64,000 nt of DNA. Source: Paenibacillus radicis (ex Gao et al. 2016). Its GTDB lineage: Bacteria > Bacillota > Bacilli > Paenibacillales > Paenibacillaceae. The translations under genes and the position numbers were made by a program. Under the pieces are notes generated by a model. That model was not told where the DNA came from, searched no databases, and saw only the letters and a list, made by a program, of their open reading frames with translations. Positions 30,087 through 37,639 of the stretch are shown piece by piece (positions within the stretch are counted from its first letter, which is position 1; each line of letters begins with the position of its first letter). The stretch lies in the NCBI RefSeq assembly GCF_014641555.1, contig NZ_BMHY01000002.1, positions 219,809-283,808 of the forward strand, written 5' to 3'.

Positions 30087-30467
30087 ATGTCGCTGGAGCA
30101 AATTATTCCGATTTTTCGGATATTTGATCAAGGTAAGGCGAAGGAATTTTATATCGATTATTTAGGTTTTCAAATTGATTGGGAGCATCGGTTCGAGCCC
30201 GATTTTCCTTTGTATCTCCAAATTTCAAAAGGTGCAGTTAAGCTGCATCTGAGTGAGCATTACGGCGACTGCACGCCGGGTTCGGCTATACGCATAGCGG
30301 TTAATGGCATTAAGCAGCTGCATGAGGAGCTTATTTCGCAGAAACGTTCTTTCTCAAGACCCGGCTTGGAGCCGATGCCATGGGGCGGCGAGGAATGTAT
30401 CGTTACCGATCCATTCGGCAACCGGATCGCGTTTTATGACACCGGTGATGCAGAGGCTTCAGACTAG
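30087..30467 (+). CDS. VOC superfamily protein (glyoxalase / bleomycin-resistance type)
   Basis: 126 residues with one beta-alpha-beta-beta-beta module pair: IFRIFDQGKAKEFYIDYLGF at the start and CIVTDPFGNRIAFYDT at the end. The sequence resembles bleomycin-resistance-type proteins that bind a drug or metal-ligated substrate. The ATG at 30087 is seven bases after AAGGAGGGTG; the open frame upstream overlaps the acetyltransferase and is not used. Confidence 0.85.
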   Translation: MSLEQIIPIFRIFDQGKAKEFYIDYLGFQIDWEHRFEPDFPLYLQISKGAVKLHLSEHYGDCTPGSAIRIAVNGIKQLHEELISQKRSFSRPGLEPMPWGGEECIVTDPFGNRIAFYDTGDAEASD

Positions 30468-30498
30468 CTTCTATGATGCGAAATGAGGGGAATATTTT

Positions 30499-31377
30499 AT
30501 GCCACTAATTACTAGCGAAGTTCAAGCCATTATAGATGAATTACGTGATTTGAAAAAGATAGAGGCCATAACGAGTATGCAGCCGTTGAAGGGAACGACC
30601 GACGGACTTGTATTTCTATTAGAGGATATCAATCAAGCCCGGTATATTTTGAAGTTTGACGACCCCGAATCTATGGGGCTGGTCAGCAGTTTTTTAACGA
30701 CGTATGAGGATGCATCGTTATTGCCTCGTCTTCTCTATGCGGACGATGGTAACCACTATATGCTGTACACTTTTCAGGAAGGCACGACCCATGTTAACCG
30801 CGGAACGAAAAAGGCTTGGCTGTCGCTGCTCGTTAAGGAGCAGTTGAACAAATACGAGCCTTACACCGGGGATGAGCAATGGGGAAGATTCCAATGGCCT
30901 CGCGAATCTTGGCTCGAATTCAATGAAATTAGCTATGAACAGTGCAAAGCCAATATTGCGGACGTTTTGCCCGAAGAGGATCATCGTTTCGTAAAAGAGC
31001 TAATTCCAAAACTCTACGGCAACGCTCAGTTGGATGAACGCTACCTGCTGCATGGGGACACTGGCATTCACAACTTTGTATTCCGCGACAATAGGCTGGT
31101 AGGCGTTATTGATCCATCGCCGATGGCGGGGCCAATTCTCTATGATTTTTGCTATGCGTTTTGTTCGTCGTCCGATGATATCAATGAGGATACGCTATTT
31201 ACTGCACACGCTCTGCTGGAGCGGGGCGGAGTGGAGCATGCGCAGTTAGTGGAGGAAGTTGCTTTCCAGCTCTATTGCAGAATCGGGATTTGCCTGCGGC
31301 ATCATCCGGATGACTTGCCAGGGTATTTAACGGCGTGGAGCGACTGGAAAAAGGTTTTAGCGAAGCAGATCCGTTAG
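30499..31377 (+). CDS. Aminoglycoside-phosphotransferase-fold kinase
   Basis: 292 residues with the APH signature: LLHGDTGIHNFVF (catalytic loop H-G-D-x4-N) and VGVIDPSPMAGPILYDFCYA (metal-binding D). The nucleotide lobe has the ARYILKFDDPES strand with a lysine. Chromosomal members include homoserine, choline and macrolide kinases, and resistance enzymes; nothing here fixes the substrate. GAGGGGA is upstream. It sits among other small detoxification-like genes. Confidence 0.85.
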   Translation: MPLITSEVQAIIDELRDLKKIEAITSMQPLKGTTDGLVFLLEDINQARYILKFDDPESMGLVSSFLTTYEDASLLPRLLYADDGNHYMLYTFQEGTTHVNRGTKKAWLSLLVKEQLNKYEPYTGDEQWGRFQWPRESWLEFNEISYEQCKANIADVLPEEDHRFVKELIPKLYGNAQLDERYLLHGDTGIHNFVFRDNRLVGVIDPSPMAGPILYDFCYAFCSSSDDINEDTLFTAHALLERGGVEHAQLVEEVAFQLYCRIGICLRHHPDDLPGYLTAWSDWKKVLAKQIR

Positions 31378-31405
31378 GTTAGTTGCTTTGCAGAGTGGAG
31401 AAGAG

Positions 31406-31912
31406 GTGAGGGCACTGAGGAAAAAGGGCAAGTGGATCGCAATTGCCGGTCTTGCGGTTCTCGTAGTGTTCTTAAGCTTATTTGCAGCTGCTCAAAGGCC
31501 GCTTAAGGCAGATGGCATAACCACGATTGCAGAAAGTGAGACGCTTATCATCGGTTTAGTTAATCACGGATTTTGGGATATTAAGCTGACCGATGTGGCT
31601 GTAAACGGAAAATGGAGGCCTGCTCAAGAGGTGCAACTGATAGTTAGCTATACGCTGCATTTGGTCGCAGGCAGCGGACTTGAGGAGGACCCGAATATCA
31701 AGTTCGTCGCGATGGATGCGATGAAAATCCACCCGAAGCTGAGCACGGAAGAGGTTCAGAAATATAAGGGAAGTACCGATACCCCAATAGGCTATGGAAT
31801 TCGGATCAGCTCGGAGGACAAGATTGAACAAATAACGATCAGGTACAACTATATGGGCCTTCCTTTTACCAAAACGATGACTGTGGACCAATGGCCTGCA
31901 TCTAACTTTTAG
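31406..31912 (+). CDS. Hypothetical membrane-anchored protein
   Basis: About 168 residues with a single N-terminal membrane helix (WIAIAGLAVLVVFLSLFAAA) and an extracytoplasmic beta-rich part (LIIGLVNHGFWDIKLTDVAV). I do not recognise a named family. The GTG at 31406 after GGAGAAGAG is the preferred start; a TTG at 31388 is possible. The gene follows the kinase gene closely, probably in the same transcript. Confidence 0.65.
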   Translation: MRALRKKGKWIAIAGLAVLVVFLSLFAAAQRPLKADGITTIAESETLIIGLVNHGFWDIKLTDVAVNGKWRPAQEVQLIVSYTLHLVAGSGLEEDPNIKFVAMDAMKIHPKLSTEEVQKYKGSTDTPIGYGIRISSEDKIEQITIRYNYMGLPFTKTMTVDQWPASNF

Positions 31913-31953
31913 CTTACACTGGATTGTAATTAGGGCAGGAGTTGATCGTTAAG

Positions 31954-32370
31954 ATGAATATCGAAACAGCAATTTCCATTGCGTTGCAAGCACATAAAGG
32001 GCAAACGGACAAAGGTGGCATGCCATATATTTTGCATCCGCTGGCGGTCATGAACCGAGTGAGTGCGATGGAGGAGAAAATAGCAGCTGTTCTTCACGAC
32101 GTCGTTGAAGACAGCGATGTGACGCTCGAGCAGTTGCGCCAGCTGGGTTTTTCCGCAGAAATTGTGGAGGCAGTGCAGGGACTTACCAAACAGGAGGGTG
32201 AGAGCTATGATGCCTTTGTTGCTCGCGCCGCTGCCAATCCTATTTCCAAAAGGGTGAAGATTGCCGATATCCAAGAAAATATGGATTTGTCCAGAATTAA
32301 GGAGCCGTCTGCGGAAGACCTCCAACGTCTGGAAAAGTATCGGGCGGCACTCGCGCAGCTGCAAGGATAG
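31954..32370 (+). CDS. HD-domain hydrolase, small (p)ppGpp hydrolase-like
   Basis: About 138 residues. AHKGQTDKGGMPYILHPLAVM, AVLHDVVEDSDVT (HD plus ED motif) and the late RVKIADIQENMDLSR are the signatures of the RelA/SpoT-type HD domain without a synthetase, as in small alarmone hydrolases (Mesh1-like). It may degrade ppGpp or a related nucleotide. An AGGAG at 31937-31941 suits neither candidate start well: it is adjacent to an in-frame TTG (31942) and 12 bases from the ATG (31954). Confidence 0.82.
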   Translation: MNIETAISIALQAHKGQTDKGGMPYILHPLAVMNRVSAMEEKIAAVLHDVVEDSDVTLEQLRQLGFSAEIVEAVQGLTKQEGESYDAFVARAAANPISKRVKIADIQENMDLSRIKEPSAEDLQRLEKYRAALAQLQG

Positions 32371-32424
32371 GCGAAGTGGCGGGGCTAAGTGAAGCTGGCT
32401 TCACTTGGCTATGCGCAGGAGCGT

Positions 32425-33135
32425 ATAGCGAAGGTAGGTTCGTAATATAGCGAAGCAGGTTCGCTCGGCACCGGTCTGGGCAGAATAGCGAAGCTACTTC
32501 GCAAAATAGCGTAAATAAGCTCGTTGCGGGGCGACTATGGCCAGTGGAGCGAAGCAGGTTCGCAAAATAGCGAAGTCAAATTCGCTCGGCGGCGTCCAGT
32601 TGTGGAATTGAGAGCTACAGCGAACTGATTTTCGCAAATGGAGAACCTAGGTTCACGAAGAGCGAAAATGGGTTCGCTACAGGCCATCAGCCTACCCAAA
32701 TAGGTGCGCATAGCGAAGGTAGGTTCGTAAAATAGCGAAGCAGGTTCGCACGGTACCGGTCTGGGCAGAATAGCGAAGCTACTTCGCAAAATAGCGTAAG
32801 TAAGCTCGTTGCGGGGCGACTACGGCCAGTGGAGCGAAGCAGGTTCGCAAAATAGCGAAGCCAAATTCGCTCGGCGGCGTTCAGTTGTGGAGTTGTGAGC
32901 TACAGCGAACTGATTTTCGCAAATGGAGAACCTAGGTTCACGAAGAGCGAAAATGGGTTCGCTCCAGGCCGAAGGCCTGCCGAAATAGATGCGTATAGCG
33001 AAGGTAGGTTCGTAATATAGCGAAGCAGGTTCGCACGGTACCGGTCTGGGCAGAATAGCGAAGCTACTTCGCAAAATAGCGTAAGTAAGTTCGTTGCGGG
33101 GCGACTATGGCCAGTGCAGCGAAGCAGGTTCGCTC
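32425..33135. repeat. Family 2 intergenic hairpin repeat: 285-bp tandem repeat, about 2.5 copies
   Basis: ATAGCGAAGGTAGGTTCGTA recurs (with small changes) at 32425, 32710 and 32995, giving an exact 285-base period; copies 1 and 2 are full, copy 3 runs about 140 bases. Each copy is packed with short hairpins on GCGAA/TTCGC arms (for example AGCGAAGCAGGTTCGC), many joined by AAAATAGCG. A 60-bp core (32619-32678, 32904-32963) is centred near the palindrome GAACCTAGGTTC. The stretch 32371-33160 holds no gene that I can support; short minus-strand ORFs in it are by-products of the repeat. Confidence 0.92.
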
Positions 33136-33189
33136 CGCATCGATCTGCGGAAGGGGATGGGATGCGACAGCAACCAACCATCCTCCTCA

Positions 33190-33218
33190 TTGACTTTAAC
33201 CGAACGATTGTTTATTAT
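33190..33218 (+). promoter_or_regulatory. Predicted sigma-A promoter of the TetR gene
   Basis: TTGACT (33190-33195) and TATTAT (33213-33218) are separated by exactly 17 bases. The ATG of the TetR gene follows six bases after the -10 box, so transcription would start at or next to the start codon. Confidence 0.6.
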
Positions 33219-33224
33219 AGGCGC

Positions 33225-33797
33225 ATGAGACATAAAGACGAGAATAAAAGCGAAGCCATATTCCATGCAACGATACAATTGCTTAATGAGATTGGGTTTT
33301 CGGACATTTCGATGTCCAAAATCGCCAAGCGGGCGAGCGTTTCCGCAGCGACGATCTACGTTTATTTTGAGAATAAGGAGGATATGCTGGTCAAGCTTTA
33401 CCTGAGGGTAAAGGAAGCGATGAGCAGAAGATTCATGCAAGGCATTCATGACGGACTGAGCGTAAAAGCTGCTTGCGAGCTGTTCATGCGCAATTCTATG
33501 GGCTTCATAATGGAGAACAAGGATTATTTCATGTTCCTTGAACAGTTTTCGACTTCGCCTCTGATGCAAAAACTATGCGTAGAGGATACGACGCCGATGT
33601 TTGCACCGTTGTTCGACTTTGTAGAAAAAGGGAAGCGCAACGGCGAGCTGAAGCCCGTAGAGACTACTTTCTTGCTTACTTATTGTTATTTTCCGATCAC
33701 GCAGTTGGCTCATGCGCAATTTAAAGATCAACTGGAAGTGACAGAGGAAAGCCTGCAGCAAGTTATTGGAATGAGCTGGGATGCGATTAAAGCCTAA
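33225..33797 (+). CDS. TetR family transcriptional regulator
   Basis: About 190 residues with the TetR helix-turn-helix: FSDISMSKIAKRASVSAATIYVYFENKEDML. The ATG at 33225 (MRHKDENKSEAIFHA) gives the usual N-terminal length but lacks a ribosome binding site; the ATG at 33162, behind GGAAGGGG, would add 21 unusual residues and include the predicted promoter. It lies 74 bases before an epimerase gene that it probably controls. The region between them is AT-rich with repeated GATTATT elements that may be the operator. Confidence 0.88.
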   Translation: MRHKDENKSEAIFHATIQLLNEIGFSDISMSKIAKRASVSAATIYVYFENKEDMLVKLYLRVKEAMSRRFMQGIHDGLSVKAACELFMRNSMGFIMENKDYFMFLEQFSTSPLMQKLCVEDTTPMFAPLFDFVEKGKRNGELKPVETTFLLTYCYFPITQLAHAQFKDQLEVTEESLQQVIGMSWDAIKA

Positions 33798-33871
33798 TGA
33801 GTGGCTTTATCCTTCTTTTTATAAATGATTATTCGATTATTAATTAGCTGAAAAAGGGGAGATCAATAAAA

Positions 33872-34528
33872 ATGAAAGTAATCCTCACAGGAGCAACAGG
33901 TATGATTGGGGAAGGCGTTTTACATGAATGCCTTCGCTCTTCCGAAGTGCGGGAGGTGCTGGTTATCGGCCGCAAACCCAGCGGGTTGAGCCATCCCAAG
34001 CTAAAAGAAATCATCCATTCCGATTTCCTGGATTTGTCCTCCATTGCTGAACAGCTTGCCCCCTATGACGCTTGCTTCTTTTGCCTAGGCGTTTCGTCAA
34101 TCGGCATGAACGAGCAGACATACAGCAAAGTCACTTACGATCTGACACTCCATATGGCGGAGACACTTATTGCACGCAATCCGGGTATGGTGTTCAGCTA
34201 TGTGTCCGCAAGCGGAGCAGATTCCTCTGAGCAGGGCAAGAGCATGTGGGCAAGGGTCAAAGGAAGAACCGAAAACGCCCTGATCCGTCTGCCTTTCAAG
34301 GGAGCCTATATGTTCCGTCCAGCCTATATCCATCCGACGAAGGGGTTGCATAACGCCCACCGCTTCTATGCTGCGATTACTTGGCTTTATCCTGTAGTTA
34401 GGCGGCTTATGCCTAGCTATGCAATTTCGCTAGAAGAGCTGGGTCTCGCGATGATTCATACCGTAACGAAAGGCTATCCATCGGCTATTGTAGAGAGCAA
34501 GGATATGGCCAAGCTGGCGAAAATATAA
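33872..34528 (+). CDS. NAD(P)-binding epimerase/dehydratase-like protein (SDR fold)
   Basis: 218 residues with the nucleotide-binding motif VILTGATGMIGEGVLHECL, followed by CFFCLGVSS and SYVSASGADSS in the position of the family's serine. It belongs to the atypical SDR group often annotated as epimerase and commonly encoded next to a TetR regulator, as here. Enzymatic role unknown. AAAAAGGGGAG precedes the start. It converges with the namA gene at a shared terminator. Confidence 0.82.
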   Translation: MKVILTGATGMIGEGVLHECLRSSEVREVLVIGRKPSGLSHPKLKEIIHSDFLDLSSIAEQLAPYDACFFCLGVSSIGMNEQTYSKVTYDLTLHMAETLIARNPGMVFSYVSASGADSSEQGKSMWARVKGRTENALIRLPFKGAYMFRPAYIHPTKGLHNAHRFYAAITWLYPVVRRLMPSYAISLEELGLAMIHTVTKGYPSAIVESKDMAKLAKI

Positions 34529-34553
34529 CCAATGAAGCATCAGAGCTCCAAAA

Positions 34554-34600
34554 AAAGAGGGTGTCCTCAGCAGATCATTCTGCCGAAGGACACCCTCTTT
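34554..34600. terminator. Bidirectional terminator between epimerase and namA
   Basis: AAAGAGGGTGTCCT (34554-34567) and AGGACACCCTCTTT (34587-34600) are perfect 14-bp arms, with A and T tracts on both sides, between convergent genes. Confidence 0.9.
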
Positions 34601-34611
34601 GTACATTTATA

Positions 34612-35640
34612 TTATCGCTTGAAGGCTCGCTCGTATTGAACGGGAGGTTCGCCAGCCCCGGCGATTTGCTGAATCGCATGAAGCGCCCAGTAAGGGTCGC
34701 GCAGCATGCCGCGCCCTACCGCAACGAGATCGGCATCCTCATTAGCCAAAGTGGCCTCGGCCAGTGATGCATCATCCAGGTTGCCTACGGCAATGACCGG
34801 AACGCCAAGCGCTTTCCGATACGCGCGAGCATAAGGAACTTGGTACCCAGGGTGGAATCCAGGTTTTTTGGCTCCGGGAGGCGCCTCGCCGCCGGTCGAT
34901 ACATGGAATAAATCAACGCCCGCGTCCCGATATTGTTTGGCGACCTCAATGGAATGCTCCAAATCATAGCCGCCGTCCATATATTCAATAGCCGATATAC
35001 GCAGGAAAAGCGGCATTTCCGCAGGCATAACGCTGCGTACGGCTTGAATCACCTCTACGCCGAAACGGGCATAGTTTTGGCCATATTCATCGGTACGGTT
35101 ATTAATGCCAGGGGATTGGAATTGATGGATCAGGTAGCCGTGTGCACCGTGAAGCTCAATCGTATCGAAGCCGGCTTCGACTGCGCGTCTTGCTGCCTCT
35201 TTATATTTAACCACAATCGCTTTTACTTCATCCGTGCTCAGCGCTCGAGGCGCTTTACGGTTTTCTCCTTGAATCGGAACGTCAGAAGCGCCGACAGGTT
35301 GTGCCGCGTCCTCAGCTTTACGTCCTGCATGGGCAATTTGAACACCGATTTTGGCTCCATATTTATGAACCTCATCCACGATTCGTTTAAAGGCTGGAAT
35401 ATGTTCATCGGACCACAACCCGAGGTCCTTGTCGGTAATTCGGCCGTCTGGCTCGACGTCGGTCATTTCCACGATAATGAGACCGGCACCGCCCACTGCT
35501 CTGGATACATAATGAACGAAATGCCAATCCGTTGGAATACCGTCTTTGGCAGTCACCGAATATTGGCACATTGGAGGCATGACAATCCGGTTTTTGAGCG
35601 TCAGCCCCTTCAAAGTAAAGGGCGAATTTATTGTTGCCAT
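34612..35640 (-). CDS. namA: NADPH dehydrogenase, Old Yellow Enzyme family
   Basis: 342 residues, very close in layout to YqjM/NamA. C25 and Y27 in MPPMCQYS are the flavin-tuning cysteine and tyrosine of the YqjM class, HGAHGYLIHQF holds the two substrate-binding histidines, and DLVAVGRGMLRDPYW binds FMN. The enzyme reduces activated C=C double bonds of enals, enones and nitro compounds with NADPH and is linked to oxidative and xenobiotic stress. AAAAGGAGAG precedes the ATG. It diverges from an AraC gene across 227 bases. Confidence 0.93.
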   Translation of the reverse strand: MATINSPFTLKGLTLKNRIVMPPMCQYSVTAKDGIPTDWHFVHYVSRAVGGAGLIIVEMTDVEPDGRITDKDLGLWSDEHIPAFKRIVDEVHKYGAKIGVQIAHAGRKAEDAAQPVGASDVPIQGENRKAPRALSTDEVKAIVVKYKEAARRAVEAGFDTIELHGAHGYLIHQFQSPGINNRTDEYGQNYARFGVEVIQAVRSVMPAEMPLFLRISAIEYMDGGYDLEHSIEVAKQYRDAGVDLFHVSTGGEAPPGAKKPGFHPGYQVPYARAYRKALGVPVIAVGNLDDASLAEATLANEDADLVAVGRGMLRDPYWALHAIQQIAGAGEPPVQYERAFKR

Positions 35641-35764
35641 CGTTGAAAACTCTCCTTTTATGTGACGAATTTACAGCCTGGTGCATAGCTGCATTCTGAA
35701 TGGTCGTTTTGAAAAAACGTAAGCTAATCATAAAAGCATTGACCTTGCAAAACAATAAAATATC

Positions 35765-35793
35765 TTGGCTTCATTTAAAGAAAATATTATAGA
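35765..35793 (+). promoter_or_regulatory. Predicted sigma-A promoter of the AraC gene
   Basis: TTGGCT (35765-35770) and TATAGA (35788-35793) with a 17-base spacer lie in the AT-rich region between namA and the AraC gene. It ends 74 bases before the ATG. Confidence 0.45.
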
Positions 35794-35867
35794 TATTGCT
35801 TTTTGATGTCCGGTGCGATTTAATGGAGCAGTAACGAACGCGGTACATAAAAGGAGCACCGGCGAAA

Positions 35868-36701
35868 ATGGCAGCAGTGTCCCCAACGTTAGTCTACATT
35901 GGTAAAATAAGCGGAAATCCGAAGTGGAGCTTTCCGAGCCATCAGCATAAGGATCTCAGCGAAATGGTGTTTATAGCTGAAGGCGAAGGTGTCATCAAAA
36001 TCGACGGACAGCCGTATGCTGTCCAGCAGGGCGATCTGCTTATTTATAATCAGGGGGTCCTTCATGAGGAATGCTCCTCGCCGATTTGCCCGCTCACCCT
36101 TTATTATTGCGGTGTAGCCAATCCCAATATCGAAGGTATTTGCGAGCATGATCTCATCCCGCGCAATGCCTCGCCGCATATTAAGACGAGGGAGTATGCG
36201 GGGAAAATCAGCATGATATTCGCATCGATACATGAAGAGTCCTCGCTGCAGGAACGCGGTCACAGCATTGTTTTGCAAAGCTTGCTGGTTACGCTTATTA
36301 CCTGGATTCAGCGGCTGGTTCAGATCGATCAGACTGCCGTCAAAGACCGTGACCCCGATTCTCTGGCGGTCCAGATTAAGGAATACCTTGACTTGAATTA
36401 CTTAAGACATGTGCAATTGAAAGATATTGCGGAGCATTTTCACATGAACGCTTATTATCTTTCGCATGTGTTCAAACATAAATACAATGATTCGCCCATC
36501 AACTATATGTTGTATCGGCGCATGGGTGAGGCGAAGCGGCTGCTCGTCAACACCGAGATGAAGGTAGCGGAGATTGCCGGTTTTTTAGGCTATGAGAATG
36601 CGAATTACTTTACTATTCTGTTCACCCGTACGATGGGGGAATCTCCGACGCAATATAAGAAGAACGAGAGCAGGGAGCGGGTTAATCTGCTGGAATCCTA
36701 A
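35868..36701 (+). CDS. AraC family transcriptional regulator with cupin domain
   Basis: 277 residues. Residues 20-90 are a cupin (FPSHQHKDLSEMVFIAEGEG, YAVQQGDLLIYNQGVLHEE), and the last 100 hold the AraC double helix-turn-helix (VQLKDIAEHFHMNAYYLSHVF, MKVAEIAGFLGYENANYFTIL). AAAGGAG precedes the ATG. The neighbour is namA, but a link is not proven; it may act on a distant locus. The 205 bases after it, up to the csoR promoter, hold nothing I can name. Confidence 0.9.
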   Translation: MAAVSPTLVYIGKISGNPKWSFPSHQHKDLSEMVFIAEGEGVIKIDGQPYAVQQGDLLIYNQGVLHEECSSPICPLTLYYCGVANPNIEGICEHDLIPRNASPHIKTREYAGKISMIFASIHEESSLQERGHSIVLQSLLVTLITWIQRLVQIDQTAVKDRDPDSLAVQIKEYLDLNYLRHVQLKDIAEHFHMNAYYLSHVFKHKYNDSPINYMLYRRMGEAKRLLVNTEMKVAEIAGFLGYENANYFTILFTRTMGESPTQYKKNESRERVNLLES

Positions 36702-36906
36702 GCAGCAATGCCTGATAAAGCGTTTGCCCCAATTGTAGTGCGAATCGCGGAACATCTAATTTAATGCCTTATAGAAGTACAGACGGCCGGCAATGATACG
36801 AATAAGCGGATTAAGAAATTAATCGAGCCGCTAATAAAAAGCAGATGAACAGCTTATAAACAAACCTGTAAATAAATAAGCTTATAAAAAAGAAATAAAA
36901 CACCCC

Positions 36907-36936
36907 TTGAAATACCCCAGGGGGGTATGGTATATT
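36907..36936 (+). promoter_or_regulatory. csoR promoter with copper operator in the spacer
   Basis: TTGAAA (36907-36912) and TATATT (36931-36936) flank an 18-base spacer filled by the inverted repeat ATACCCC-AGG-GGGGTAT (36912-36928). This G/C-tract palindrome is the known type of CsoR operator; a CsoR bound here would block RNA polymerase until copper is bound. Confidence 0.85.
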
Positions 36937-36960
36937 TATTTTCGAAAGGAGGTTATGCAG

Positions 36961-37305
36961 ATGGCGCATCAAGAGCTTGATGAACAGGTTGAAACGTTGG
37001 AACAAGCAAGCTGCCATACAGGCTCTGAGCGAAAGAGCCACCATTCGGACAAAACGAAGAGCAATATGGTTTCCAGGCTGAACCGGATTGAGGGGCAAAT
37101 TCGCGGTGTTAAGGGAATGATCGAGAAGGACACCTATTGTGACGACGTCCTTAATCAGATCGCAGCGATACAGTCAGCACTTAACAGCGTAGGAAAGCTT
37201 CTTCTGGAGAACCATTTGAATAGCTGTGTAATCGAACGGATACAAGAAGGCGACAATGACGTGATTAGAGAGCTTATGGTCACGATGAATAAACTAATTA
37301 AATAA
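36961..37305 (+). CDS. csoR: Copper-sensing transcriptional repressor CsoR
   Basis: About 114 residues, all-helical. The copper ligand set C60, H85 and C89 shows the C-x24-H-x3-C spacing of CsoR, embedded in RLNRIEGQIRGVKGMIEKD, TYCDDVL and ENHLNSCV. Apo-CsoR represses copper export genes and releases DNA on binding Cu(I). The ATG at 36961 is eight bases after AAAGGAGG. The first 35 residues form an extra His-rich N-terminal tail (SCHTGSERKSHHSDK) that many homologues lack. The gene leads the copper cluster. Confidence 0.95.
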   Translation: MAHQELDEQVETLEQASCHTGSERKSHHSDKTKSNMVSRLNRIEGQIRGVKGMIEKDTYCDDVLNQIAAIQSALNSVGKLLLENHLNSCVIERIQEGDNDVIRELMVTMNKLIK

Positions 37306-37321
37306 TGGGAGGCTATTAAAA

Positions 37322-37525
37322 ATGACGACAGCAAATTTGAAAGTACAGGGCATGTCCTGCAATCATTGCGTAAATTCGGTGGAGGGTGCCGTTCAAAAGC
37401 TTGGCGCGACCGGCAAAGTCAATCTGTCGGCAGGCTCTGTTGCAGTCGAATACGACGAGTCTAAAGTTACGCTGGATAACATTAAAGCGGCTATCGAGGA
37501 TCAAGGCTACGACGTAGTCGGTTAA
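37322..37525 (+). CDS. copZ: Copper chaperone CopZ
   Basis: 67 residues forming one heavy-metal-associated (HMA) domain with the Cu(I) site MSCNHC at the start and the typical GYDVVG end. It carries copper to the CopA ATPase and to CsoR. It follows csoR by 16 bases, with GGGAGG upstream, and is closed by a terminator. Confidence 0.95.
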   Translation: MTTANLKVQGMSCNHCVNSVEGAVQKLGATGKVNLSAGSVAVEYDESKVTLDNIKAAIEDQGYDVVG

Positions 37526-37529
37526 CACC

Positions 37530-37553
37530 GAGCCGCGCAAGCGGCTCTTTTTT
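37530..37553 (+). terminator. Rho-independent terminator after copZ
   Basis: GAGCCG (37530-37535), loop CGCAAG, CGGCTC (37542-37547), then six T. It separates csoR-copZ from copA, which has its own operator. Confidence 0.9.
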
Positions 37554-37603
37554 AAACCAATAGTGATGAAATTAATATGCAGCATATTTTTTTTGAATCA
37601 AAT

Positions 37604-37620
37604 ATACCCCCTTAGGGTAT
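37604..37620 (+). promoter_or_regulatory. Second CsoR operator, copA promoter
   Basis: ATACCC-CCTTA-GGGTAT is a 17-bp inverted repeat of the same type as the csoR operator. TTGAAT at 37593-37598 is a plausible -35 box. The site overlaps an in-frame ATG at 37619, which therefore is not likely to be the copA start. Confidence 0.85.
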
Positions 37621-37639
37621 GTGGAGAGAGGTGATTGCT

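Noticed and set aside
32535..33074. Two 84-codon minus-strand ORFs that look like a duplicated gene
   Set aside because: They arise from the 285-bp tandem repeat, whose period is divisible by three; no ribosome binding site, and the translation is made of repeat words only.
32425..33135. Possible CRISPR array in the GCGAA/TTCGC repeat region
   Set aside because: Spacing between repeated words is irregular, the in-between sequence is itself repeated at 285 bases, and no cas gene is in the window.
36907..36960. Upstream ATG for csoR
   Set aside because: It lies in the -35 box and operator; the ATG at 36961 is correctly spaced from AAAGGAGG.
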